From Cytospora piceicola (Eukaryota; Ascomycota; Sordariomycetes; Diaporthales; Cytosporaceae), in assembly GCA_023375675.1 (NCBI GenBank), contig JALQBC010000008.1, forward strand, positions 620,001 to 684,000: a DNA stretch of 64,000 bases. Direction: 5' to 3'. The translations under genes were made by a program, and so were the position numbers. Below the pieces are notes generated by a model that was not told the origin of the DNA, did not search any database, and worked only from the letters and a program-made list of their open reading frames with translations. Of the stretch, positions 11,263 to 22,318 are shown in pieces (position 1 is the stretch's first letter; each line of letters starts with the position of its first letter).

Positions 11263-12677
11263 ATGAACATCAATCAAGAGGGCTATGATCGGCGCCTGGC
11301 CGTTGTGCAAGGGATCATACATCAACTTGGATTGACTGTAAGTAAATCTCTCTTTATCTTTGAAACAGGGAAAAGTGTATAACATTTGGGAATATGAAGT
11401 CGACCGAGGTGACACCTCTGGCCTATGTCGAGCACTGCCCCTTCCATTTCAACAACTTCATCTACAAAGTCGTCCTCGACTCGCCAGTGCTTCCCTCATC
11501 TCTCCCAGAGGACCAACCCGGGACATCGAAGCCGCCTCCGGAAGGAGTCTCGGCGCTCGTCATCCGCCTGAGCAACCCTCGCGCCGAGGGTTTGAACAAT
11601 GCCAACAGGGTGGAGAACGAGGTCGCCTCTCTGTACCTTGCAAGGCAGTCCCTCCAGAAGTCCGGGGTGTCCCCCGTTGTCCCCGCTGTGTACGCGTGGT
11701 CTCCCAGCAAGTTCGACGACTTCCCGAGCGAGGAGGGTTTCGGCTGGATCATGACCGAGTTCAAGACAGGTTCGGACTTGGACGCTCTGTTTCCAACACT
11801 GTCTTTGGAAGAACGGGTGTCTGTCATCGAGCAAATTGCAGATGTGTTTGGCGCAATCCAGCGGGCAGAGATCCCGGGAAGTGCGGCCGACTTTGGGGCA
11901 CTGACGTTTGTCGACCGTAAGATTGTCAGTGGACAAATGCCACTCTTGAAGGGTGGTCCCTGGGCAACGTACTCTGCCCTCTGGGTCGCCAAGCTTCAGG
12001 CCCAGCTCGAGGATTCCGAGAACAGTCCATTAATTGAAGGGTGGAGAACCGGAAACATTCGCGACAGGCTTGACAGGTTCCTTGCAAACGGGGTAGACAA
12101 TATCCTCAGGCAAGTCGATGTGACGCAGAGAGTCCTGGTGCATGGTGACCTCAGTAAGTATAGTCCATCACTCCGACAGAAATATCCCAGAACTTTCCTT
12201 TCGCCACTGCTAATAATGACCAAAGCGATGAATAACGTGCTCTACGACAGCACCACGAAGCGTGTCACCGCCATTCTTGACTTCGACTGGTCATCAGTGA
12301 CACACCCAGCAGATGAGTTCCTGGCTGGCCTGTGGGACGTTGGGGGAGGATTTCACGAGGAAAACGAGTTCATGCAGGACTCTATCTTGACTGGAAACTT
12401 TGATAATGCTCCTCCTGACCTGTCTGAGGAAGATGTGCAGAAGTGGGAAGTTGCCAAAATCTGGAACAAGGCTTTGGCCGAGAGGAAGACCACACGACCT
12501 TGCGATATCAGAGGGGTGCGAGGGATTCAGGAGCTGAGGAACCTGGAGAATATGCTTTGCCCGTTTCACCTCAGCAATGAGGTCATGCTCAAGCGAACGA
12601 CCGAAGAGGTTCAAGCCAAGAATAAAGCGGAAAATGGAGAGGATATAAAGAAGTGGCTTGATGCTCATGGGTATTAG
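11263..12677 (+). CDS. APH/choline-kinase-like phosphotransferase
   Basis: CDS join(11263..11337,11400..12153,12226..12677), 426 aa. Exon 1 gives MNINQEGYDRRLAVVQ ... HQLGLT. Intron 1 (GTAAGT ... ATAAC ... GAAG) joins it to STEVTPLAYVEHCPFHFNNFIYKV. Intron 2 (12154-12225) has no stop and keeps frame, so it is easily missed, but removing it creates HGDLTMNNVL. That is the Brenner catalytic loop (H273, D275, N at position +7). ILDFDW (293-298) supplies the metal-binding Asp. This is the APH fold (PF01636 type), common in fungal genomes. The substrate is unknown and could be a small molecule. No bacterial-type resistance context is present, and a drug-inactivation role should not be assumed. Confidence 0.85.
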
Positions 12678-13401
12678 GGTACCACCGGCATAATTTCCAT
12701 CTCCTATTGGTTTTGTTCTTGGTATATTTCAGCAGTTTGTTTTTAAACAATCCATGACGCCGACTGTGATAAACGTGAAAACTGGCAGGTGATCATATTT
12801 GCCGGGATACAACAATGAACAGCCCTGTGCCCAATTGACAGTGCGAAGGGATAATGTGCACAAATATGGAACCTGGGGAGAAAGTCTCGATAGAACGGAT
12901 CGTCCACAATTGCGTTGAAACTGTTGCTCCTCGCGCTGCCTTGAAAATGCTCTACTTCAACTACGGCAACCTGTGAATACGTACTAAGTACCTTGTCGTA
13001 ATCATGCCTGAATTCCAGCGTAGTATCGACATGTCAATGTTTATAACCTGGACAGCTTCTTGTTTTGTTTGTCATTATGTCTTTTTTGGCTTTGCGGCTC
13101 CGTGGTCATTAGTGCTTGGGCTGCTGTATACGTACTTACTTAGGTAAGTACATGTAGGATTGATTGGTTTGAAATTATACCCTCGACACCCAGCGTCTCT
13201 GTGACATGAATCCTTGGACCCAGGGCCCAACCGTACTTGTCACGACCCATTCAACATTCGCACGGACTTCCGTCAATATTCGCTTGTTCTTGCGCATCCC
13301 GCGGCACCCAGCGCGAGTAGCTCGAAAACACTGAGGTCGCATGGCAAGATATGGCAAATGTGGTGATTACAGCGAACATCGTCGCAGTCTTTGGAGCACG
13401 G
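12678..13401. other. gene-free spacer
   Basis: It lies between the 3' ends of two convergent genes. I see only AT-rich sequence and a CTTACTTAGGTAAG-like palindromic stretch near 13136-13149. Confidence 0.5.
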
Positions 13402-14122
13402 TTAGCCATCAGTACCTATCTGGAGACACACACTTTGATTCTCGATGAAGCTTGTCACATTTCGACGCACCTTGGTCTCGGAAGAGAAGACGTTGCCATG
13501 TTCCCAGGCGGTGTGTCCAAGAAGCACACCCAAGCCAACCAGGAAGAAATAGATACCGAACCGGAGCATCATGACAGGGATCTGTACAATGAAAGTAATG
13601 CCGAAACGTGGAAGATACACGTTTCTTGGCCTCGAGCGAGGACGAGCTTCCTCGATAGTTCCCGGCCTCTTCTGATAGCCCAGCATATCCCTGATGCGCA
13701 CATCATGGTCTGGAAGACAGGTGAGGCGGCTGAGGGTGATACTTTGCTGCGTGGCTGTTGCAACACTTGCGATGATGAACACCAAGCCGCTATACCATAG
13801 AGCCGTCACTATCCAGATGGTATTGTTTGCAAGGGGCCAGGTAAACGCACTACACAGCAGACTTGCCATGAGTGCACCCTGGAGCAGAGTGCAGAATATT
13901 AGTCACTTCTATCGGTACCTCGGATAAAACAAGTCACACTAGGAGACTTTGAACTCGTCAACTCACAAGTACACCAACGTACTGCAGTTCTTGTAACTTT
14001 GCGTTGCTCCATTTGTTTATAGATCCAGATCTTCCGCACGAGCACTCCTGGAGTATGATCCTGATCGGCTCTGCATTGATACCGAGAGGGGTAAACAGCT
14101 CAAGGCCAGTAAGTTTGTTCAT
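13402..14122 (-). CDS. small multi-pass membrane protein, unknown function
   Basis: Complement(join(13402..13878,13967..14122)), 210 aa. Exon 1 (52 codons, MNKLTGLELFTPLG ... LQELQYVGVL) ends at a GTGAGT donor. The acceptor CTCCAG continues in phase 0 with GALMASLLCSAF. Hydrophobic segments lie at about residues 48-68, 71-94 (NTIWIVTALWYSGLVFIIAS) and 144-172 (GITFIVQIPVMML ... FLVGLGVLLGH). A basic loop IRDMLGYQKRPGT ... RPRSRPRN sits between the last two. The pattern, with ALWYSGL and ATQQS next to a conserved short loop, is like a widespread Pezizomycotina family of hypothetical membrane proteins, but I cannot name a function. The last residues (CLQIGTDG) may be altered by an unseen 3' exon. 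The next gene is divergent. Confidence 0.75.
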
Positions 14123-15235
14123 TTCGTTGTCAGAAGAAGTCTTTGTGATAGAGTTTTGAGCCGAGCAGCTCTGATATCACTGAGAGCCCTCTGTGAGTAT
14201 GAGGAAGGAAATGAATATAAAATAAATGCTTGCTCTGGTTCAGTCTCTTGAACCGAGCTGACATGTCCCGTCCCGGGTTCTTGTACTAGTCGCGATGCTA
14301 CCTAGGTACTAGAAGGTTTTGCCTCTAGTATCATGAGCAATGCCGACGCATCGCCACAACATCGAGCTCCACATCTGCAATTTTGACTCAACTTGAGGGA
14401 TCTACATATGTGGAACACGTAGCTCACAGCCTTGTGTATGTCGCCTTGGGTAACGCCATAGACTTCGATATACCCTCCCACCCAAATAAAAGGTTGGTAA
14501 CTATCTGGAGCCGATACAGAACAGTGATCTGGGGTCATGGCGCACTTAGTTCCAAGGTTCCATTGAGCGAAACTAAATTCTGTTGTTTGACGCCGATGAA
14601 CACAGGCCTCGGGATAGGACGATTTATTGTTCTCCGTGAAATTCTGGTATCGTCGAAAACTGCATGTGGATCACCTGTACATACAATATCAAAGGGAGTC
14701 CAAGATACCCATAATTATGTGTTCGGCTGCAGTGTCATGCATCTCAGTCACATCTGGCCAGGAATTTGCGCCGGCTCGCTCGCTATCAGCAGATATATTT
14801 TCCCCCTGCAAGATGACATGTGATATGTAGCTGCGTGTGAGTTGGCCATTGTCAGCCGCACTTCTTGTTGCGACCCAGGTAACCCGTGAAGATGATACTG
14901 CAGTACTACGAATTAAGAGTTGTTGTCGATGGAATCGGGCCACCTGCCCATTCGTGGGTCCACGGTTGTTTCTCGGGCATAGGACTGCCACCTGGCCAGA
15001 ATTTGATCAGTCGACACCTGCTGCATATGAGAAATCTTTGCGTCCCTACCCTGTAAGACATTGCTCTTCTCATTTGCAACTTATTGCATCTCAAGTCTAC
15101 CCATGTTGTAGGCTGTTGTTTCATATCATTCATTCATCCCGAGGTCGAGGCTCAACACCCTTGTTAACGTTGCTCGATCTAACCCTTCCCGTGCCAAATT
15201 TCATTCTCATTATTCCAGTGGCAGGATTTGTTGGA
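14123..15235. other. divergent upstream region of two unknown genes
   Basis: No secure coding sequence. TACCTAGGTA lies at 14299-14308. The frame of the next gene stays open upstream to 14837, but the encoded text is not convincing and a 5' exon or leader is as likely. Confidence 0.5.
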
Positions 15236-16260
15236 ATGCATCTCTTCAGGCAGCGCGAGGTGCAATTTGATGCCGAAGGTCTGTCACCCGCCACAACGAT
15301 CGAGCATCCTTGCACGGATTCGGACACAGAAGCACTTCTACAGCCCGAGAAGGATGTGGCACCCCTCTCCTTGCTTCATCACCACAAGATGCTGACTCGT
15401 CCTGTCCATCAATGGTACCATGGAATTAAGAGACATCAGGAGGCGTTGAATGATTGGTTCGTCGTCAAAGTCGAACACAGGAAGAACTTCCACTATTCGG
15501 CCGTCTTCCACGAACATCTCAGAGTCACTTTGCGGCGGCGCAGACATGATGTTTCCACGGAGAGGGCAGACGGACAGGATGTACAGGAGCCTTTGGTCAA
15601 CGAGTGCATGATCTATCTTGAGCGAGAGGTCGAGAGGGACGAAGTCACTGTCGGCTGTCAGCCACGGGAGATTCCCGAGCTGTACGGATGGTGGATCGTG
15701 CGGTTCCTCCGTGGGAACTACAGCGACGCAGGTGGCGGTGGTGGTGTTGGGTCGACGGCGAAGTCCTCAGGGACGCCAGAGTGGAGAGAGCTGAGCTACT
15801 CCGCGTCGGATTTCTTGCGTTGTCTGGAGTTTGGCGAAGGAATCGTCAGCTTGTGGGCCTTCGCAAAGGTGGTACGGAAGTGGAGCAAAACCCGTAAACA
15901 CTACGATGTTGCGAGGGCAAATTGCTTCTGGTTCGCGAATATTGTATATGCGCAGCTCAAGCATGACCATAACGGCGAATTCGAGGAAACTGAGGGCATA
16001 TATCTCAAACATATGGCCAGGTTCTCCGGACTTCGAATCCTATTCAATTCGGTGAGTCTGAAAGCACGCTTTCACAAGTTCCTTGCATCAATCTTGCTGA
16101 CCTCGGGATGCTTCCATGCGTGTAGGATGGGAAAAGACTACAGAGAGCCATAAAGGCCATGGAAGGTGGTGAAGAAACGCGGGATATTGTGAAGCAATTT
16201 GAGAAGGGTGGAAAGGGTGGGAAGGAGAAGAGGAAACAGTACCGACAATCAAGTTCGTAG
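15236..16260 (+). CDS. hypothetical fungal protein
   Basis: CDS join(15236..16051,16126..16260), 316 aa from the chosen ATG (MHLFRQREVQ). The frame is open back to 14837 (449 aa if all were used), so the N-terminus is uncertain. The 74-base intron (GTGAGT ... GTGTAG) changes the end from a poor tail to DGKRLQRAIKAMEGGEETRDI and a Lys/Gly-rich basic C-terminus. No domain is recognised. Visible blocks are RRRRHDVSTERADG, VNECMIYLEREVERDE, ELYGWWIVRFLRGNY, a GGGGG stretch, EFGEGIVSLWAFAKVVRKW and RANCFWFANIVYAQL. The last is hydrophobic enough to be buried but not a clear membrane helix. Codon use and intron quality support a real gene. Confidence 0.65.
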
Positions 16261-16828
16261 TCCCAGGTTCATTCGATATGAAGAGCACTCCTGGTATAAA
16301 CGCGGACTGTTTTTCCGTCTCCCAGTTACGGGCAACCTTGGAGAGCACAACGTGCGAGCAGCACTTCGTATGTACGTACGGTTGGGACCCAGGGGTAAAT
16401 CTTTTGCCGCTTGGAGGGTGTATGTGGAAGCCTGTGGTTTGAAGCGAGAATGGGACGGATAAAGTCGGTCTAAATAGGGATGGCTAGAACAACAAAGTGG
16501 CATCGACATGCTCGGAAGGTTTTGGCGCCATCCTTTTCGGATCCGATCTTGGCAAAGAAATGAAACAAGAGTCTGACGCCATCGGCCCAATCGGCAACGC
16601 AGCGGCGTCGACGAGATTTGAGGGGATACACTGCCGTTCCGGATTCCCATCAGAACATGGATAGTTGTCGCTTACGACAACCCTGAGAGAACAGTATTCG
16701 ATTCCAGCTCCAAGATTGGAAGTTGGCCTGGGCATCTCAAAAAAGGATTCTTCGATTCAATATAGGAAAACGAGCCTGAACAACGGATGACCTGGGGCAG
16801 CATGTCAACTGGAAACGCACTACTAAAA
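16261..16828. other. gene-free spacer
   Basis: Presumed 3' region of the hypothetical gene. Nothing else was recognised. Confidence 0.45.
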
Positions 16829-17766
16829 CTACTCCTTTTCACCGGTTGAGTTCCGAGTTTTCAGGCTGAAGTCCGAGGTCGAGTTGAGATTCATCTGTGA
16901 TTTCTCCATCGTAAATACGGATCCGTAGTATACAAAAACCCCACTCGGATGATCGACAAAGGTTTCAAAAGGGGGGTCATGCAAAGAATAGTAAATCTGG
17001 TTGTGTATGTAAACGTGCATGCGAATGTGACCGTGATATTCCAGATGGGGTGGAAACCCTTGGGAAAGGGGAGAGACCACCACGAAGGTATGAAAGCCCT
17101 GAAACAGACGACCCGTGCGCAATATATCCGCGACGAAACGACGCATCCACCGTTCCCACTGCTCTGGATTGGGGTTCCATCTGGAGTTGACAGGATCTCC
17201 ATCTGACCAATGGGCGGTATCACGATTACCGTTTGACGAGTCTTAGGGGCGCTGGTGGAGATCGTTATGGGGCTGATGTTTCCAGGGGCCGAGATGCAGC
17301 ACTTCTCATCTAAATTCTAGCGCCGAGGCCCTCGAGGACTGTGGATCATTGTTAGTGTCGATTTACCGGATTTGGACAATGCTCCATTGATCAATAACAC
17401 GCCATTGGGTGAACAGCAGCTTCACCTCGTTTTGCTTTTCGGAGATCTGGCGGAGATCTCCACAACTTGGTGTTTACTCTCAGACATGTACTGGGGCATA
17501 GCCCTGTCAGTCATAAGCGTCAAGGTCAACGGCCTCGTCATGATATTGGCGGGGTCGTCGATTTGTGATGAAGGGTTGATACAGTGGACCAGCAGCAGGG
17601 TAAATTCTCGAGGCTCTGGTGAGGAACCGCCTTGGAGACTCACCCCCTTCCACTCCATCGTGGACATGGGCACTGCAGGGCTGGGGTCAGATTCTGGCAT
17701 CTCGAAGTCAGGGATCGGCGAGAGAGCCGAATATAAAACAATGGCAGTCCCCCTACGAGTTGTCAA
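16829..17766 (-). pseudogene. decayed protein-coding gene, family unknown
   Basis: One frame from 17766 reads MTTRRGTAIVLYSALS ... VVEISARSPKSKTR, then TGA (17422-17424). It continues in the same frame to TAG (17317-17319) and then gives protein-like text (ISAPGNISPITIST, TVIVIPPIGQMEI). A shift of frame near 17200 is then needed to read the best block, NPNPEQWERWMRRF, LRTGRLFQGFHTF, SQGFPPHLEYHGHIRMH and FETFVDHPSGVFVYYGSVF, which stops at 16829-16831. Two stops and a frameshift across a continuous coding signal suggest a pseudogene. Introns could hide one stop (GTGAAG donor at 17425), but I found no arrangement that repairs all three breaks. No family recognised. Confidence 0.48.
17732..17738 (+). 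promoter_or_regulatory. possible TATA box of the cellobiose dehydrogenase gene
   Basis: TATAAAA, about 308 bases before the ATG at 18046, followed by a T/C-rich leader at 17800-17925. The distance is long, so the site is only suggestive. Confidence 0.35.
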
Positions 17767-18045
17767 GATCTTTTTTGTCTAGGTCGTATGCTTGGTTGAA
17801 CCATCCCATTCCTTCCCCCGAAGTCATTCTTTTTCTTCGTTCACCTTCTTTTCACTTGTGGCAGAGCCACAGTACCTTCATTCATTCATTCCTTCATTTA
17901 GTCCGTCTTTTTTCCAGACCGGATCCGTTATCCAGGCGATACTCCAAAGAAGCTTGAGGCTTTCGAAGTTACAGCAAAGTCCCCAGGAAATAGTGTACGG
18001 GAGGCAGAAATACACCACAAGCAACCGGGACAACAGTCAATAATC

Positions 18046-20508
18046 ATGTTTCGATCAACTCTCTTGGCCGTGGCCGCTCTGGCCACTGGTGCCTTGACTC
18101 AGTCGACAGTCAACTTCACCGACTCAGCTTCCGGAATCGAGTTCTCTTACTACGAGACACAGGGCTGGGCTTTCGGTATCGCCCTGCCAGAGAACCCAAC
18201 AACCGGCGGTGACTTCATCGGTTACCTGGCCGCCGATACCATTGATGGCTTCGCTGCCGTCTCGCTCGGTGGTCCGATGATGGTGCGCTCTTCTAGACGG
18301 CTTGAGACAGTCCTCGTTCATTCTAGTTTTTCCATTCGAAACCTTACTGACTATAGTTTCTGTTGATAGAAATCCCTGCTTGTGTGCGCTTGGGCAAACG
18401 GCGATGGTGTGGTTTCCTCGCTCCGTGAAGCCACTGGCTACACAAACCCCACGGCCGTGACCAACGACACCATGGGCCTGTACGAGATCTCCTCAGGTAC
18501 ATCCGTCAACTCTACCGGATGGCAATACACCTTCCTTTGCAAGGGATGTATCACTGGTGACTCCTACTCCTTCACCGTCGATGAGGACGGCGATGTCTTC
18601 GGTTACGCCATGTCCACTACTGCCTTGAGTGATACCTCTGATCCCGATGCTGTCCTGAACATGCACTCTGTTTACGGTGAGTATGGTGTCAGCCTGGCGG
18701 ATGCCAAGTCGTCCGACTACGCTACCTGGGCCGCCCTTGCGTCTACGACCGACTCGTCTTCCACCAGTGTCAGCAACTCCACCACACCCTCTTCCCAGAA
18801 TGTGACCACCACGACCAGCAACAGCACCTACGACTATATCGTGGCTGGTGGCGGTGCCGCCGGCCTGATCGTCGCTGAGCGTCTGGTCGAGTCTGGCGCG
18901 TCCGTCCTCCTCCTCGAGCGTGGTGGAGCGTCCACCTACTCAACCGGTGGCGACGCCGTCATGAGCTACAACGACACCGTCACCCAGTACGATGTCCCCG
19001 GAATGGGCTACTACCTGAGCTCGGCATCCGAGACCTCCGAGTACTGTGTCGACACCGGCTCCCAGGCCGGCTGCCTGCTCGGCGGTTCCACCATGATCAA
19101 CGCCATGATGTTCGTCAAGCCCGCTGAGCACGACTTCGACGACAAGTGGCCCACAGGCTGGAAGTGGTCCGACGTGTCCGACTCCGCCGACTCCTTTTAC
19201 GAGCGCTCCCCTGGTTACATCCTCAACAACGGATCTGGCGTTGACCAGGGTGCCTGGAACATCATGTCTGAGTTCCTCGAGAACCAGGGCTTCTCCCAGA
19301 CCGATGCGCTCGCCAACCCCAACGACAAGACCAACGTGTACTCTCACCCTCCTTGGTTGATCGAGAACGGTCTCCGTGCCGGCCCCATCCGCTCTTACCT
19401 GCCCCTGGCCCAGGCCAAGTCCAACTTCAAGCTGTCCCTGAACTCCAAGCTCGTCCGCGTCGTCCGCTCCGGCTCCACCGCCACCGGTGTCGAGATTGAG
19501 CTGTCCACTGGCAACCGCCAGATCATCAACCTGAAGTCGGGCGGCAAGGTCATCCTCGCCGGTGGTGCCCTGTCCACCCCCCGCATGCTCATCAACTCTG
19601 GTATCGGCCCCAAGGCCCAGATCCAGACCGTGCAGAGCGGCTCCGTCTCCGTCACCCTCCCGGACGAGGCCGACTGGATTGACCTGCCCGTCGGCGAGAA
19701 CCTGATGGACCACCCCATCTACTCCGTCGAGCTGACCGTCAAGGACGGCCTGGCCGTCCTCTCCGACACCGACTTCACCAGCCCCAACGACACGACCGTC
19801 GAGGCCTTCAACCAGCAGTCTGCCGGCCTCCTGGCCCAGGCCGGCCAGCGCATCAACTTCTGGACCCAGTCCCAGTCCGACGCCAACTCGACCTACTACA
19901 TCCAGGGCACCGTCAACGCGCCCTCGAACAACACCATCCGGATCAAGACCTACCTGACGCACGGCATCACCTCCACCGGCGTGCTCGGCATGACCGCCTC
20001 GGGCGCCACCGAGATCACCACGCAGCCCTACCTCAACACGGCGGCCGACAAGAGCGCCATCACCAACTTCATGAGCCGCCTGATCGAGATGGCCAACGGC
20101 GCCGGCTCGCCCTTCAGCCTCAACGCCACCGCCGCCAGCCTCATCGCCGACGACAACCTGACCCCCGGCGACCACTTCGTCGGCACCGCGCGCATGGGCG
20201 CCTCCAACGACGGCACCTCGGTCGTCGACGCCAACACCAGGGTCTGGGGCACCGACAACATCTACGTCGTCGACGCCTCCATGCACCCGGACCTGCCCAC
20301 GGGCAACACCCAGGCCATCATCATGGTCGCCGCCGAGCACGCCGCCAAGCAGATCCTGGCTGACACCTCGGGCTCCTCGTCGGCCACCACCTCCTCGTCG
20401 GCCAGCAGCAGCAGCGGCGCCGCTGCCAGCTCGAGCTCTTCTGCCGCCGCCGGCTCGTCCAAGTGCTCTTCCAGGAGGAGGCGCGCTGCTGGCCTGCGGA
20501 AGCTGTAG
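18046..20508 (+). CDS. cellobiose dehydrogenase (cytochrome-flavin GMC oxidoreductase)
   Basis: CDS join(18046..18282,18370..20508), 791 aa, secreted (signal MFRSTLLAVAALATGAL). The N-terminal CDH cytochrome domain (about 20-200) keeps the two haem-b ligands: Met78 or Met79 (GGPMM, at the exon junction) and His178 (NMHSVYGEYG). A Ser/Thr linker (about 205-233) leads to the GMC flavoprotein. Its FAD-binding AGGGAAGLIVAERL starts at about 238. GGSTMINAMMF follows, and the C-terminal catalytic pair is His681 (DHFVGTARMG) and Asn725 (LPTGNTQ). CDH oxidises cellobiose and passes electrons to lytic polysaccharide monooxygenases in plant cell-wall breakdown. There is no CBM1 module. The C-terminus is a Ser/Ala-rich tail ending in a basic SSRRRRAAGLRKL. 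That fits the CBM-less ascomycete classes, but which one is not clear. Confidence 0.94.
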
Positions 20509-20535
20509 ATGGTTGGTGTCAGCTCTACGGGCTTG

Positions 20536-20538
<3 letters not shown>

Positions 20539-20566
<28 letters not shown>
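20539..20566. repeat. (TG)14 microsatellite
   Basis: Fourteen TG units lie 31 bases after the cellobiose dehydrogenase stop codon, presumably in its 3' UTR. Confidence 0.95.
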
Positions 20567-21779
20567 ATGTAGGATACATATGGGGACCAGGATGGGTTTC
20601 AAACCTTCCTGTGCGGTTGTTTTAGCATAGCGTGAGATCCTGGAAATACGGAAAGACTCTTCTGTGTAGATAAATTTAGCTTATTATTTAGAGATACAAT
20701 GTTGTACAAGTTTGAAAGTAAACTCTCGTCTGCTGTAAACTTGTGGCAATTGAGGTACCATGGTTGTAGCATTGGGGAGGCAACCAGTGCACAATCACAT
20801 ATATTGTGTTGCCAAACTACATACACAGAATATCCCGTACCAACATCCAAGTAAATGTGCGTTCCCGTACTAGCATACAAGTAACTCTGCGCTGGATGGG
20901 TTGTAGGAGGCTTGATGACCCAAAGATCCAGATACTGTTTGATCATAGTCAGTCATATCATGTGGCTGTGTGAAAACATGTTGCTCTGGCTGCTATAACA
21001 CATGCCTTGGCTACGACCGTACCATATTCCAGGACTAGTCTGTCAATAAGTAGTACCTGCCGAGAGGTAGTAGATGACAACTAATTACTGCAGCCTCGGA
21101 TTCGATCTCCGAAGGTTCCTATTCCATGTCGCGAACCGTTGCCCACTCCTAGGCTCCTTGCAGCGTTGCACAATATCGAATGGAAGATGCACAGCCCGAC
21201 CAACGCTTAAGAATATGACGAACGTTGATCCCGGTGGGGTGGAGATGCCTCTCAAGCTTGTACATACCAGTACCAAGTGGGCTGGCAGTTTGCAGGGTGG
21301 ACATCTGGAATACCTATGCTGCGATACAAGAATATCCCGTCTTATCATATTACAGGACATGCGATATAAGTCGCACAGATGTCCGATGCGGTGTTGTCAA
21401 CCGTGTTCCAAGGTGCATCGAACCGTACCTCAGTGATATAAGGCATGGGCGCGAGGAAGTACCCGGCTGTACACTGCCCGAGGCTCCTATTGTTGGATCT
21501 AAGCAACACTCTTTGGTTCAAGTATACTTGTGCAGGAGGCACATACGTACGTCTCTGTTGCAGTTGAGTGTTCTCGCTTATAAAAGCCACCGCCACCTTC
21601 GCTTGGTCCCCCCATTCCACATCCCCCTCGATCCAAGACCATGACGAATATCAACTTATCTTGTCTGTCGCGCCGACTACCACACTTCAAGTATCGTTCG
21701 ACTCCATTTTCGCTATTCCTTCTTCCTCAGCCCGCGTATAATTGATACAGTCCAGCGTCGATCCGATACCAACACCACC
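20567..21779. other. gene-free spacer
   Basis: AT-richer sequence. No coding region supported. A TATAAT-like element (about 21738-21743) precedes the weak gene at 21780. Confidence 0.5.
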
Positions 21780-22318
21780 ATGTGCGTGCAGCCTCAACTC
21801 CCCGTTTCCAAGCAGGAAGACACCGCCCTCTGGTTCACCATCGAACGACCGCTAAGCTACATTCACGTCCAAGCTGAGGGTCTAGATATGATCAGTGGCC
21901 AAGATATCCCTGAGGATCTACATGTAATCAGTGGCCGAAACATACCTGAGGGTCCCGACTACGACCCCATGGCTCGCTGGATGAACGAGAGCCCGGCCGA
22001 TACCCCGTGGCACCGAGTGCGTGAGTGCCGCCTCGCCTCCGAACCGGCCCTGGCCAAGCCGAAACATGCTTCCGTGCAATCGGTTCCGAGCAGCACGGGC
22101 GCAACGGCATGCATCGAAGAGCACGGGGCAGGAGTTCGTTGAAAGGCCGAAGCCGCGGGATGGGCGTACAGAGCCGCCCCTTCATGCGGGAAAGGGACTT
22201 GATTCATGCGTTAGCCCGTTTTCAGCACGGGACGAGGAACTGCTGGTACTTATTCGTAAGGTGTCCCTGTTTGGTAGCTGCTATGGTGAATAGGGAAACG
22301 GCTGACTACTTGAAGTAG
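21780..22318 (+). CDS. weak hypothetical gene
   Basis: A possible model is join(21780..22020,22146..22318), 137 aa. The donor GTGAGT follows WHRV, and the acceptor GAAAG leads in frame to SRGMGVQSRPFMRERDLIHALARF and GTRNCWYLF, the most protein-like stretch. Exon 1 has an internal duplication, ISGQDIPED and ISGRNIPEG. No family is recognised and the gene may be chance. If it is spliced differently (a second donor GTAAGG lies at 22256), it would continue downstream. Confidence 0.33.

Noticed and set aside
11338..11375. 38-base intron option in the kinase-like gene
   Set aside because: Too short for a fungal intron. The 62-base option ending at 11399 has a branch site and leads straight into the conserved text in frame.
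14837..15235. N-terminal extension of the hypothetical gene at 15236
   Set aside because: The frame is open but the text is Cys/Arg/Ser-rich and unlike the rest of the protein. Kept only as a possibility.
18940..20340. 466-codon open frame on the minus strand
   Set aside because: It lies fully inside the cellobiose dehydrogenase exon in antisense. Its Gly/Val/Asp-rich text is what strong GC3 codon bias on the other strand produces.
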